Numbered from the stretch's first letter, positions 8,775 through 17,495 are shown. The stretch is 64,000 nucleotides of DNA from Streptococcus salivarius (GCF_009738225.1 NZ_CP018187.1:506501-570500), one strand, 5' to 3'. The notes: a model not told the origin generated them from the letters alone. Program-made: numbers and translations.

Positions 8775-10166
8775 ATGTCGCAAAAGCAACATCATAAAGA
8801 CGACGACAACCAGACTGAGAATGGGATGGTGCGTGGTCTTCAAAACCGTCACGTCCAGCTGATTGCCATCGCTGGTACAATCGGTACAGGTCTCTTCCTT
8901 GGGGCAGGGCGTTCCCTTTCCCTAACAGGACCTTCAATCATACTTGTTTATATGCTGACAGGTGTCTTCATGTACCTCATGATGCGAGCTATCGGTGAGA
9001 TGCTCTACATGGACCCGGACCAACATACCTTTATTAATTTTATTACGAAATACCTTGGTAAAGGCTGGGGATTCTTCTCAGGTTGGTCTTACTGGGTATC
9101 ACTGGTATTTCTTGGTATGGCAGAAATTACGGCTGTATCGAACTATGTGCAGTTTTGGTTTCCAAGTTGGCCTGCCTGGCAGATTCAGATTGTCTTCTTG
9201 ATTATCCTGAGTTCGGTTAACTTGATTGCGGTTAAGATCTTCGGGGAAGTTGAGTTTTGGTTTGGGATGATCAAGATTGTCACCATTCTTGCCTTGATAG
9301 CTACAGGGATATTTATGGTAGCAACTAACTTTGAAACGCCAGCTGGACATGCTAGTCTTAACAATATCACACAAGGTTTCCAGATGTTCCCTAAAGGTTG
9401 GGTGAGCTTTGTCATGACCTTCCAAATGGTCTTCTTTGCCTACCAAGCCATCGAATTTGTAGGGATTACAACATCTGAGACAGCAAATCCACGTAAGGTT
9501 TTACCAAAGGCAATTAAGGAAATTCCGATTCGTATTGTCATTTTCTATGTGGGTGCCCTCATTGCCATCATGGCTATCTTCCCATGGCAAAAACTTCCAG
9601 TTAATGAATCACCCTTCGTAACGGTCTTCCAAATGGTTGGTATCAAGTGGGCAGCGGCTTTCATTAACTTTGTCGTTTTGACAGCAGCAGCCTCTTCTTT
9701 GAATTCAACACTTTATTCAACTGGCCGTCACCTTTTCCAAATCGCTAGGGAAACACCAAACAGTAAGGTTATGAAATCTTTGAAACTTGATACCTTGGCC
9801 CGTAATGGTATTCCTTCACGTGCTATCATTGTTTCAGCCATTGTAGTTTGTGTTTCAGCCTTCATCAACGTCTTACCTGGTGTATCTGACGCCTTCGCTT
9901 TGATTACCGCATCTTCATCGGGTGTCTACATTGCCATCTATATTTTGACCATGCTTGCTCATCTCAAGTACCGTAAGTCTCAAGAGTTTATGGCAGATGG
10001 CTTCCTTATGCCAGCCTATAAGATTCTTAATCCATTGACTATCCTTTTCTTCATCTTCGTCTTTGTTTGTCTCTTCTTGCAAAAGTCAACAGTTGTCGGA
10101 GCTATCGGAGCAGCCATCTGGATTGTAGTGTTTAGTATCTACAGTAATTGGAAACACAGTAAATAA
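8775..10166 (+). CDS. Amino-acid permease (APC superfamily, AAT family)
   Basis: Twelve-helix amino-acid/proton symporter of about 463 residues. The first-helix motif GTIGTGLFLGAGRSL and the following GPSIILVYMLTG are typical of the AAT family (CycA, LysP, GabP relatives). The EFVGITTSETANPRKVLPKA region near residue 225 carries the family's conserved Glu-Thr-Asn-Pro-Arg. The ATG at 8775 is chosen over the in-frame TTG at 8748 because GGAG at 8763-8766 sits just upstream and the hydrophilic N-tail then has usual length. Closest resemblance is to D-serine/D-alanine/glycine transporters, but the substrate cannot be fixed from sequence. Monocistronic. Confidence 0.88.
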   Translation: MSQKQHHKDDDNQTENGMVRGLQNRHVQLIAIAGTIGTGLFLGAGRSLSLTGPSIILVYMLTGVFMYLMMRAIGEMLYMDPDQHTFINFITKYLGKGWGFFSGWSYWVSLVFLGMAEITAVSNYVQFWFPSWPAWQIQIVFLIILSSVNLIAVKIFGEVEFWFGMIKIVTILALIATGIFMVATNFETPAGHASLNNITQGFQMFPKGWVSFVMTFQMVFFAYQAIEFVGITTSETANPRKVLPKAIKEIPIRIVIFYVGALIAIMAIFPWQKLPVNESPFVTVFQMVGIKWAAAFINFVVLTAAASSLNSTLYSTGRHLFQIARETPNSKVMKSLKLDTLARNGIPSRAIIVSAIVVCVSAFINVLPGVSDAFALITASSSGVYIAIYILTMLAHLKYRKSQEFMADGFLMPAYKILNPLTILFFIFVFVCLFLQKSTVVGAIGAAIWIVVFSIYSNWKHSK

Positions 10167-10176
10167 GTCGATTTAG

Positions 10177-10203
10177 CTCACCTTTATGGTGGGCTTTTTT
10201 AGT
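10177..10203 (+). terminator. Rho-independent terminator after the permease
   Basis: AGCTCACC/GGTGGGCT stem, loop TTTAT, followed by six T. Confidence 0.8.
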
Positions 10204-10238
10204 TGCCAAAAAAGGACACAAGGTGTCCCAATTGTTAT

Positions 10239-10874
10239 CTATGCAATACTTTCTTGGCTTCCATGGTGAAAGAAACCACTTAAGAGGCCCTTACTACGAT
10301 GGAAAATAGCAGGCTTGTGATCGTTGTGCGAACGACCATTAACATCAAGTTTAGCCCATTCAAGAGCCTGGTGGGCATTTCGGTCTGAGACTGTAGATGT
10401 CCCAATATAGCTGTAGATGCCTGCCTGAGCGAGAATAAAACCTTGCAGTTGGCGAATATGTTCATCATTGAGTGTTTCGGAAAAATGAATCTTAACTGTC
10501 TTATAAGTTAATGCTTGGACAGACTCAACGATAGGTGAGTCTGCTAAGAGGTGCAAAAGTTCTTGATGCTTAGTAAAGGACTTATCATAGTCCATTGGAA
10601 GAATTATAGTATGGGTAATCCAATCTTCCAAGTTGGCTTTAGCCTTTTTACTAAGACCTCTTGCTGTGATACTGAGGTTATCTATATTGAAAGGAAGTTG
10701 GTCGATGTGAGCAGTATTTGAACCATATACCTTTCTGAAAAGCGGTGTACTTGATAGAATATGTCCAGTAGGAGAAATAATAGCTAAGGCAGTTTCCTTG
10801 GTTTGGTAACCAAGCTCGTGGCATTCCATGCTAGCGTATGTATCTTTAAATTCAATAATTGCACTTGTTTTCAT
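10239..10874 (-). CDS. Unrecognised 211-aa protein divergent from the PTS gene
   Basis: I do not recognise a family. The protein is soluble, with no signal peptide or membrane span. The N-terminal half (residues 1-100) alternates short strands and helices. The middle (100-165) has SPIVESVQALTYKTVKIHFS followed by helices and AGIYSYIGTSTVSDRNAHQA. The C-terminus is rich in His, Ser and Gly. On the minus strand an AGAGAG ribosome-binding site precedes its ATG. It is transcribed away from the beta-glucoside PTS gene across a 300-base regulatory region. A role connected with that PTS is possible but only by position; no LicT/BglG features are seen. Confidence 0.6.
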   Translation of the reverse strand: MKTSAIIEFKDTYASMECHELGYQTKETALAIISPTGHILSSTPLFRKVYGSNTAHIDQLPFNIDNLSITARGLSKKAKANLEDWITHTIILPMDYDKSFTKHQELLHLLADSPIVESVQALTYKTVKIHFSETLNDEHIRQLQGFILAQAGIYSYIGTSTVSDRNAHQALEWAKLDVNGRSHNDHKPAIFHRSKGLLSGFFHHGSQESIA

Positions 10875-11021
10875 CGTGTAACTCTCTTTCTGTTAGTTTA
10901 TAAACTAACAATAGTTTATCATGACTTATTATCTTGGTCAAGATTTTACCTCAAAAAACAAAAAATATTTTTGTAAGGGCTTGCAAAAATATTTGAACTC
11001 TGATATTATATAACCATAGCA

Positions 11022-11128
11022 AAAGGATTGTTACTGGTCAGCAGGCAAAACCTAGATAAATACGAAAAACTAATGGGAGTAGTGTATACTCACCCTAATT
11101 GGTTCTTGGTATTTATTTAGGTTTTTTT
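11022..11128 (+). promoter_or_regulatory. RAT antiterminator site and overlapping terminator
   Basis: GGATTGTTACTG at 11025-11036 followed by GCAGGCAAAACCT matches the ribonucleic antiterminator (RAT) bound by BglG/LicT-family proteins. Its 3' half overlaps a terminator whose stem is AACCTAGATAAATAC (from about 11049) against GTATTTATTTAGGTT (about 11108-11122), followed by a T-run. When a phosphorylation-controlled antiterminator binds the RAT, the terminator cannot form and the PTS gene is read. No antiterminator gene lies within this window. The rest of the 300-base gap (10875-11021) shows a plausible AT-rich promoter only. Confidence 0.88.
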
Positions 11129-11179
11129 CGTTGAAAAAGCCTCGAAAGAACTAAAATCCTAGAAAAGAAAGGAGCCCTT

Positions 11180-13081
11180 ATGGCTAAATATACTGAATTA
11201 GCTGAAGACATTCTCAAACACGTTGGTGGTAAGCAAAATGTCAATAGCTTAAAACATTGTGTGACACGTTTGCGCTTTGATTTGAAAGATGAGTCTAAAG
11301 CAGATGATGACTACCTTAAGAACCGTGACGGTGTTGTTACTGTTGTTAAGGCAGGTGGTCAATATCAGGTGGTTATCGGTAACCATGTCCCTGATGTTTA
11401 TGCGGAGGTTCTCCAAGTTGGCGGTCTTCCAGCAGGTGGTAGTCTTGATATTGATGAAGGTGATGCGCCTAAAGGGAATCTCTTTGACCGCTTTGTATCT
11501 TTGGTTTCAAGTATTTTCCAACCTTTCCTTGGACCTTTAGCTGCAGCGGGGATTATCAAAGGGATAGTTGCTATCATGGCAGCTTGTGGCTTGTCAGCTG
11601 CAACGAGTCCTATGTATGTCATCTTTAATGCAGCAGGAGATGGTTTCTTCCAGTTCTTGCCAATCTTAATTGCTTTGACATCTGCTCGTCGTTTCAAGGT
11701 TAATGAGTTTACAGCTATTGCGATTGCAGCGGCACTTGTTTATCCTGATATTGCTACGCTGGTGACTGCTCTTCAGAAAGCTGGTCAAGGTCATGCTCTA
11801 GGAGTTATTCCATTTGCACTTCCTGCAGGAGGTTACCTCTCAACAGTAATGCCTTCTATCTTGGCCATCTGGGTAGCTTCTCACATTCAAAAATTCTTTA
11901 CTAAGATTATCCCAGATGTCATTAAAGTCTTTGCGGTACCTTTCTTTACATTACTCATTACTGTCCCATTGACATTCTTGGTGGTAGGACCAGTTGCTAA
12001 TACTTTCTCTGATGGATTGACAAGCCTTTTCCAAGCAATCATGAACTTTAGTCCGATTGTCTTTGGTCTTATACTCGGTATCTCGTGGCAAGTCTTGGTT
12101 ATGTTCGGAATGCACTGGGCGCTTGTTCCCCTTGCTATCCTAGATGTGGCAACAAACGGAAGTTCTATTATTCTTTCGGCAGCTATTCTTCCATGTTTCA
12201 CGCAAACAGGTGTGTTGGGAGCTATCATGCTTAAAACGAAAGAAGAAAAAGTCCGTACCATCTCTATGCCAGCCTTCATTTCATCTATTTTTGGGGTTAC
12301 AGAACCTGCTATCTATGGGGTAACCCTTCCAATGAAAACGCCATTCTACATTTCATGTGGTGTTTCAGGACTTATGGGGGCTGCCATGATGGCCCTAGAT
12401 ATTAAGACGTATTCAATAGGTGGTCTGGGTGTCTTTGTCTTCCCAAGCCTTATTGGGCCTGACGGTAACCTTTCTAAAGTTATCTTTGCCATTATTATTG
12501 CCATTGTGGGTGGTGTTCTTGCCTTCCTCATCCAACTTTTTGTCCGAGTACCAAATCTATACGGTGGTGGGGCAGCTAAGGTTGAGGAAAAAGCTGAAGA
12601 AGCTGCACCCGCTCCTAAGGAAATTCAACAAGAAATTATTGCAAGCCCACTTATCGGGAATGTTGTCCCACTTGACCAAGTTCCTGACCAAGTCTTTGCC
12701 TCAGGAGCTATGGGTAAAGGTATCGCTATTGACCCTACTGATGGGGTAGTTGTCGCACCAGCTAAGGCAACTGTTAATTTAGTCTTCCCTACTGGTCATG
12801 CGATTGGTTTGACAACTGAAAATGGTGCAGAGCTTCTCATTCATATTGGTATGGACACTGTTTCTCTTGCTGGTAAAGGTTTCAAGACCTATGTGGAAGC
12901 AGGTGAAGTCGTAGAAGCAGGACAGAAACTTATAGAATTTGACCTAGCAACTATCCGAGATGCTAAATTACCAGTTATCACGCCAGTCATTGTGACCAAT
13001 ACAGCTGACTTTAATGATGTCTTAACGACTAAAGAAGCTCGTGTTAACACTGGCGACTATCTCCTCACTGCTGTTAAATAA
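11180..13081 (+). CDS. bglP: Beta-glucoside-type PTS transporter, EIIBCA
   Basis: Fused phosphotransferase permease of 633 residues. EIIB occupies residues 1-90, with the phosphorylated cysteine in LKHCVTRLRF near residue 27. EIIC membrane domain spans about 100-450. After an Ala/Glu/Pro linker (470-485), EIIA occupies residues 490-630 with the active histidine in LLIHIGMDTVSL near 554. Domain order and sequence fit the beta-glucoside (BglP) subfamily, which takes up and phosphorylates aryl- or beta-glucosides; sucrose or trehalose are less likely given the RAT leader. No phospho-beta-glucosidase gene is adjacent, which is unusual. The gene itself looks intact. Confidence 0.9.
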   Translation: MAKYTELAEDILKHVGGKQNVNSLKHCVTRLRFDLKDESKADDDYLKNRDGVVTVVKAGGQYQVVIGNHVPDVYAEVLQVGGLPAGGSLDIDEGDAPKGNLFDRFVSLVSSIFQPFLGPLAAAGIIKGIVAIMAACGLSAATSPMYVIFNAAGDGFFQFLPILIALTSARRFKVNEFTAIAIAAALVYPDIATLVTALQKAGQGHALGVIPFALPAGGYLSTVMPSILAIWVASHIQKFFTKIIPDVIKVFAVPFFTLLITVPLTFLVVGPVANTFSDGLTSLFQAIMNFSPIVFGLILGISWQVLVMFGMHWALVPLAILDVATNGSSIILSAAILPCFTQTGVLGAIMLKTKEEKVRTISMPAFISSIFGVTEPAIYGVTLPMKTPFYISCGVSGLMGAAMMALDIKTYSIGGLGVFVFPSLIGPDGNLSKVIFAIIIAIVGGVLAFLIQLFVRVPNLYGGGAAKVEEKAEEAAPAPKEIQQEIIASPLIGNVVPLDQVPDQVFASGAMGKGIAIDPTDGVVVAPAKATVNLVFPTGHAIGLTTENGAELLIHIGMDTVSLAGKGFKTYVEAGEVVEAGQKLIEFDLATIRDAKLPVITPVIVTNTADFNDVLTTKEARVNTGDYLLTAVK

Positions 13082-13083
13082 AA

Positions 13084-13114
13084 AAGAAATCCGAGAATCA
13101 ACTTCTCGGATTTT
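13084..13114. terminator. Bidirectional terminator between convergent genes
   Basis: AAATCCGAGAA/TTCTCGGATTT inverted repeat, with A-run on the left and T-run on the right. It can serve both the PTS gene and the minus-strand cyclophilin gene. Confidence 0.85.
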
Positions 13115-13117
13115 TGT

Positions 13118-13876
13118 TTATTTGAATTTGTAGTCTTTCACAACTTCAACGGAATTAACCGTTACATTTTCTTTTGGTTTGCTGTTGTCATCGACTTCAA
13201 GGTTTGCAATGGTATCAACGACATCCATGCCTTTGATGACTTGTCCAAAGACAGTATATTTGGTATCACCAGCTGGGTAACCACCTTTTTTGTAGGCGTC
13301 AATGATAGGTTTTGGATAGCCAGCATTTCCTAGTTGCTTGCTTTGATCGTCCTTGTTTTGAACAATGTAGAATTGGCTGCCATTTGAATTCTTAGCACCA
13401 GTATTGGCCATAGCAAGTGCGCCACGGATGTTGTAGAGGAATGGTGTAGGCTCAACAGCGAAACCTTTCTTCCAGATAGATTCTCCGCCAGTACCGTCAC
13501 CCTTAGGGTCACCACTTTGAATCATGAAGTCCTTGATGACACGGTGGAAGGTAAGACCATCATAGTATTTGTCCTTGGCATGTTTCAAGAAGTTTTCAGA
13601 AGCCTTTGGAGCAAGTGTAGGGAAGAGTTTGACTGTGATATCACCCTTTGAAGTGTGGAGGATAACTTCAGCTTCGTCCTTACCGACCTTGTCAGACAAC
13701 TGTGGAAAGGCATCTTTTCCAGATTTTTGGGCTTTTTCTAATTGTTTAGTGAATATCTTATTATCAACATAAGCATCTCCACGAACGACGCGTGCGATGT
13801 TCTCACGAAAGGCAAAACCTAGGCCTGCGATAACAAGTACAATAATTAATGGAATGTACTTTTTAATGTTTTTCAT
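13118..13876 (-). CDS. Membrane-anchored cyclophilin-type peptidyl-prolyl isomerase
   Basis: A 252-residue extracytoplasmic protein folding factor. Residues 1-25 form one hydrophobic anchor or uncleaved signal without an obvious lipobox cysteine. The cyclophilin domain spans about 70-250. Active-site landmarks are visible: LTFHRVIKDFMIQSGDPKGD near 110-128, the GALAMANTGAKNSNGSQFYI block near 155-174 and TVFGQVIKGMDVVD near 215. Catalytic Arg (FHRV), Phe and Gln (FMIQ) are present, so it should be active. It is monocistronic on the minus strand with AAGGAG upstream. Confidence 0.9.
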   Translation of the reverse strand: MKNIKKYIPLIIVLVIAGLGFAFRENIARVVRGDAYVDNKIFTKQLEKAQKSGKDAFPQLSDKVGKDEAEVILHTSKGDITVKLFPTLAPKASENFLKHAKDKYYDGLTFHRVIKDFMIQSGDPKGDGTGGESIWKKGFAVEPTPFLYNIRGALAMANTGAKNSNGSQFYIVQNKDDQSKQLGNAGYPKPIIDAYKKGGYPAGDTKYTVFGQVIKGMDVVDTIANLEVDDNSKPKENVTVNSVEVVKDYKFK

Positions 13877-13954
13877 ATATAACTCCTTTGGTGCATTATA
13901 CCTACTATTGTAGCAGAAAAAAACCTTTTGGGAAACGGTTAACAGAGGTCTTTA

Positions 13955-14150
13955 AATATGGTAGAATGGAACTATCAACAAGAAAATGAACATGGGACTA
14001 GATATAGGGAAAGGTTGCCTCAGGCTAAAAAGTGAGGGCTGACTTTTGGAAGGACGCATGCTACTTGCTCTTATCAGAGATAGGTGTCTAAATTCTAACT
14101 ATAGAAAACTTCGCTAAGCTGAAGGGGCCTCTTGTTTGGATTTCTTGAAA
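13955..14150 (+). ncRNA. Putative structured leader or small RNA
   Basis: A 200-base untranslated region follows a promoter-like GGTAGAATGG (TAGAAT about 13961-13966). Pairable segments include CCTCA/TGAGG (about 14019-14035), GACGC/GTGTC (about 14063-14092) and CTTCG...CGAAG-type pairs around 14108-14122. It is not a T-box, and I could not match it to tmRNA, RNase P RNA, 4.5S RNA or a riboswitch I know. It may be the 5' leader of the gene at 14164 or an independent sRNA. No ORF with a ribosome-binding site was seen in it. Confidence 0.4.
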
Positions 14151-14163
14151 AAAGGAGATTTTT

Positions 14164-15531
14164 ATGTCAACTAAAGCAGAATGGGCTGAACTCTTTGAGT
14201 CGGTACACGGGCGTAAGCCTAGCCCCCAAGAATTTTTGGATGCTAAAGCAGCTGACTTTGATACAAGTGCTTTGGCTGCTCAAGCAGCATCTGTAGAAGC
14301 ACCAGCTAATGAACCTGTCGCTGAAGAAGTAGCTCCAGAACCAGTTGCTACTGAAGAAGTCACAGAACAAGATGACATCGCAGATGTAGCTGAAACAGCT
14401 GAGGATGCCGTCGCAGAACAAGCAAGCAGTGAATCACCATTTGGTGCAGAAGCTTTCTCAGAAGCACCTGTGCAACAACCAACACCACAATTTGATTCAA
14501 GCATGTTTGAAAAGGCACCTATCTCATCAGCTCAAGGATTTGGAACAGTTCCTAATCCAGCAGCAGCTGGCTCAGCAGATAAACCTCTTTTCAATCTTAT
14601 CTTGCCAATCGTTGCGATTGCACTTTCAGTAATCTTTGCAGTCTTGGCATGGTTTGTAGGTCCTGCTTGGCTCTTCATCATCTTGACAGTCCTCGCAGTT
14701 GCGGTGGCAGTTGTTTCACTTGTCTTTAGCCTTAAATCAAGCAAGAAATTGCTTTCAATCATTGCAACAGGTGTTGCTGGTCTCATGCTCTTTGTGTCTA
14801 TTGGTGGTTTGATTTTCCAAATCTCTCAAAACGCTAGTGATAACACAAGCTCAAGCAAGACATCAAAAGTTGCTGATAAAGACGATGATGCTGACAAGAA
14901 AAATGATGACAGCGATTCAAAATCTGACTCTAAATCTGATTCAAAAGGTGATAGCACTGACGTCAACGATTACATTGACAAAAATGCTAAATTTGACTGG
15001 AATGAATCTAAGTTCCAGAAATTGAAAGTCGGTAAAGATACCGTTAAGTCTATCATCAAGACTTATGGTAAGGCTTCTGATGCACAAATCTCTGGCGATG
15101 AGATGAAGTTGAACTACTCTGGTAAAGACTATGGTGAAAGTGTTTACCTAACCTTTACGAAACAATATGATGGTACATTTATCTTGTCATATGCTTCAGG
15201 TAGATTCCCTCAAGATAAGGTAGAAGTTGATAAGTCTTATAAAGCTGACTGGACAAAAGAACAGTTTGATGCTCTCAATAAGGGGGATTACACTGATCCA
15301 TCAAACGGTACAAAACTTGAAGATGTCGTTAAGGATCACCCTAAAGCTTCAAGTGCAGAATACACGATTTCAACATCTCGTCAAGGTGAATTCAAAAAAG
15401 AAATGACTATTTCTTATAGTGATTATAAGGCTGAAGATGGCAAACTCAAGAGTGTTTACTTGTCATTTGATACCAAAGAAGGTGAAGATACATTCTACCT
15501 TACTTATAAATCAGGTCCAGATGAGGATTAA
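14164..15531 (+). CDS. Membrane protein with N-terminal GRKPSP motif and two C-terminal repeats
   Basis: Unnamed 455-residue protein, paralogous to the one at 18130. Residues 1-28 hold a conserved motif (EW...F..V.GRKPSP.EF..AK). Residues 30-140 are an Ala/Glu-rich acidic linker. Three hydrophobic helices lie at about 145-220. A Ser/Asp/Lys linker (225-270) leads to two similar domains (about 275-360 and 362-455), each opening with a DW...F..L..G pattern and ending in aromatic-rich strands. The repeats recall the BLIP/SmpA-OmlA-like fold; that is inference. The N-terminus is probably cytoplasmic and the repeats outside. AAAGGAG precedes the ATG. Low-complexity linkers argue for a surface-exposed role, but no function can be assigned. 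Confidence 0.75.
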   Translation: MSTKAEWAELFESVHGRKPSPQEFLDAKAADFDTSALAAQAASVEAPANEPVAEEVAPEPVATEEVTEQDDIADVAETAEDAVAEQASSESPFGAEAFSEAPVQQPTPQFDSSMFEKAPISSAQGFGTVPNPAAAGSADKPLFNLILPIVAIALSVIFAVLAWFVGPAWLFIILTVLAVAVAVVSLVFSLKSSKKLLSIIATGVAGLMLFVSIGGLIFQISQNASDNTSSSKTSKVADKDDDADKKNDDSDSKSDSKSDSKGDSTDVNDYIDKNAKFDWNESKFQKLKVGKDTVKSIIKTYGKASDAQISGDEMKLNYSGKDYGESVYLTFTKQYDGTFILSYASGRFPQDKVEVDKSYKADWTKEQFDALNKGDYTDPSNGTKLEDVVKDHPKASSAEYTISTSRQGEFKKEMTISYSDYKAEDGKLKSVYLSFDTKEGEDTFYLTYKSGPDED

Positions 15532-15586
15532 TTAAGGGACAGGAGGGGAAACCTTCCTTTTTTTTCTTGATAAAAGGAGAAAGCTA

Positions 15587-16372
15587 TTGAAATTCTTAAA
15601 TTATACATTCGAGCAAAGTCAGTCTCTTGTCACTAAGGAGACCGTAGAAAAGCTCAATCAAAAAGGAAGCTGGAAACGATTTATTGGCTTGTTAATCACT
15701 TCAATTGTTATTTATTTCTTCTCCATTGCTATGCCCATGTTTATAAAAGGATTGACAGTTGATCAAAATCCAACATTTTCTTGGATTCAGTGGCCAGTCA
15801 TTCTCTTGTATGTAGTCATGTATCTGATCTATCTTTTCTTTTCAATAAAGTACAGAAGAAGCCCGATGAAACTAAAATTCTGCACCTACTTTTATATGGT
15901 CGTCTTACTCGCTATCTTTACAGTATGTGCTGGTATAATGATGATGACACGACGAAATATTGTCAGTATACTATCGGGGGCTATGTTTCTTCTGTCCATT
16001 TATTATTTGATTCGAACGGTTCCCCGTAAACTGAGAGAAGCCGTTCAAAATCAGACAGAGTTTAGCCCTATGGTAGCTCTTGTAACCGAAAAAATTTCAG
16101 ATGGCTTGGTCTTTTTAGGAGGAACGGGGATTACAGCTGGACTGGTACTGTTTGACCGCTCTACCGGGAGCGACATCAGAGGGAGTATTGATGCAGTTTT
16201 GATGCCCCTAATGCCTGCTATTTTTGTCTTTGCGACTTATGTCTTTTCCATTGATTTGCTACGAGGCTATTACCTCTTCAAATACTCCGAGCGATATAGA
16301 GAGCAGTTTGGCTACTCAGCTAAGGACTGGTATGGCGAGAAGTCGAAGGAGTATAGGAGGATGCAGGGGTAA
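15587..16372 (+). CDS. Unrecognised six-helix membrane protein
   Basis: A 261-residue integral membrane protein with hydrophobic segments at about residues 32-55, 65-85, 95-118, 124-142, 180-200 and 208-230, and charged ends. No family is recognised. The start is TTG at 15587, preceded by AAAAGGAGA (15572-15580), a good ribosome-binding site with proper spacing; no ATG is available nearby. It lies 55 bases after the repeat protein gene and is probably cotranscribed with it. A partnership with that membrane protein is inferred from position only. Confidence 0.7.
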   Translation: MKFLNYTFEQSQSLVTKETVEKLNQKGSWKRFIGLLITSIVIYFFSIAMPMFIKGLTVDQNPTFSWIQWPVILLYVVMYLIYLFFSIKYRRSPMKLKFCTYFYMVVLLAIFTVCAGIMMMTRRNIVSILSGAMFLLSIYYLIRTVPRKLREAVQNQTEFSPMVALVTEKISDGLVFLGGTGITAGLVLFDRSTGSDIRGSIDAVLMPLMPAIFVFATYVFSIDLLRGYYLFKYSERYREQFGYSAKDWYGEKSKEYRRMQG

Positions 16373-16375
16373 GGT

Positions 16376-16769
16376 GCATAGAGAAGACCAACAGGTTTTG
16401 AAGTTAATTATAAGATTGATGGAAACGTAATAAAGATGATTAAAGTTAATGAAAGTGTAACTACAAAAGTAGAAGCTTCAAAAATATGAAGGTCGTAGTC
16501 CAACGTTTTGGTCTCGAAGACAAACAAAAGTTTATGAAAATATAGACTTTAAAATAGTACAGCTTAATTATTATAAAATTTCACTGTCTTTAGATTCTAA
16601 TGTACTGCCATTTCGTACTTTTAAGAGGTAATATTCTCCTCGTTGCGTAATGACTTGGAGCGTTGCATCCTAGTTTCTAAGGACGTTGCGCATATTTTAC
16701 TATTCGTTGCGTGCTTTTAGTCATGGGTCTTGATAAATTTAAAGTAACAAATCTGAGGAGGTATTCTTA
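16376..16769. other. Gene-free stretch with four phased CGTTGC repeats
   Basis: No gene is supported here. CGTTGC occurs on the plus strand at 16641, 16661, 16684 and 16705, three of the four copies reading CGTTGCG. Spacings are 20, 23 and 21 bases, about two helical turns, just upstream of the small membrane protein gene. The pattern looks like an array of protein-binding sites. The remainder (16376-16640) is AT-rich without visible structure. Confidence 0.5.
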
Positions 16770-17006
16770 ATGTTACAATTTATTAAGAAAAACAAAACTA
16801 ATTTTATATGGGTGCTTGCTTTTGGATTAATGGGGTTGATACTGAAACCTTTAGTTAATTTATTGGTCAGTTTATCAAACAAATATCCGTGGGTTACGAG
16901 AATGTTATTGTTTCTATTACTCGTTGCTACTTACTTTATTTATAAACTTCCTCTCTATATAATATTAATAGCAATTTTGTTGATAGAGCCTTTTATCGAA
17001 GAATAG
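16770..17006 (+). CDS. Small two- or three-helix membrane protein
   Basis: A 78-residue protein with hydrophobic stretches at about residues 11-33 and 42-73 and a basic N-terminus (KKNKTNF). GAGGAGG at 16752-16758 is a strong ribosome-binding site. No family is recognised. It precedes an XRE-type regulator that also carries membrane helices by 21 bases, so the two are likely cotranscribed. It could be a membrane partner or immunity-like protein; this is speculation. Confidence 0.65.
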   Translation: MLQFIKKNKTNFIWVLAFGLMGLILKPLVNLLVSLSNKYPWVTRMLLFLLLVATYFIYKLPLYIILIAILLIEPFIEE

Positions 17007-17027
17007 AAATAAGCTAGGGGTATTAAA

Positions 17028-17495
17028 ATGGACATTGCTACGTTGATTAAAGAATATAGAACTAAAACAGGTATGACTCAGCAAGAACTTGCAGATAAAG
17101 TATTTGTTACTCGTCAGACGATTTCTAAATGGGAATTAGGAAAAAGTGAACCTGATAATGTTTCACTGGAACTATTATTTAAAGAGATGAATATTGAAAA
17201 AGAATCTCAAAAAGGCATTAAAGCTAATTTAATTAGCAGAAAAAATATTTTACTTACAATCATTGCCGTTTTATTCTCTCCATCGATACTTATCATTAGA
17301 CTATTGGTACTTAAAATAGGCAAGATAGAAAATAAAAGATTAGTCATTTTGATCAATACCTTTCTCTTTATAATAATTGGCATTTATCTGAAGAGTTTAA
17401 AGGATAATGTATACTTTGGTTTCTTGGGAATCATTGCAATTGCTTATAGCCTTTATAGTTTTTATAAGCTTAGTTTGGAGATTAAAAAAGACTAG
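17028..17495 (+). CDS. XRE-family HTH regulator with C-terminal membrane segments
   Basis: A 155-residue protein. Residues 1-60 form a classic Cro/CI helix-turn-helix: ATLIKEYRTKTGMTQQELAD, then KVFVTRQTISKWELGKSEPD. Residues 72-150 contain about three hydrophobic helices, so the DNA-binding head is tethered to the membrane. Such architecture is found in streptococcal regulators of stress or antimicrobial-peptide genes, but the target here is unknown. It follows a small membrane protein gene and lies downstream of the phased CGTTGC repeats, which are candidate binding sites. Confidence 0.85.
   Translation: MDIATLIKEYRTKTGMTQQELADKVFVTRQTISKWELGKSEPDNVSLELLFKEMNIEKESQKGIKANLISRKNILLTIIAVLFSPSILIIRLLVLKIGKIENKRLVILINTFLFIIIGIYLKSLKDNVYFGFLGIIAIAYSLYSFYKLSLEIKKD

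Noticed and set aside
11887..12279. Minus-strand 130-codon frame within the PTS gene
   Set aside because: Antisense shadow produced by codon bias of the EIIC region.
13955..14150. tmRNA, RNase P RNA, 4.5S RNA or T-box for the region before 14164
   Set aside because: None of the conserved core sequences of these RNAs is present.
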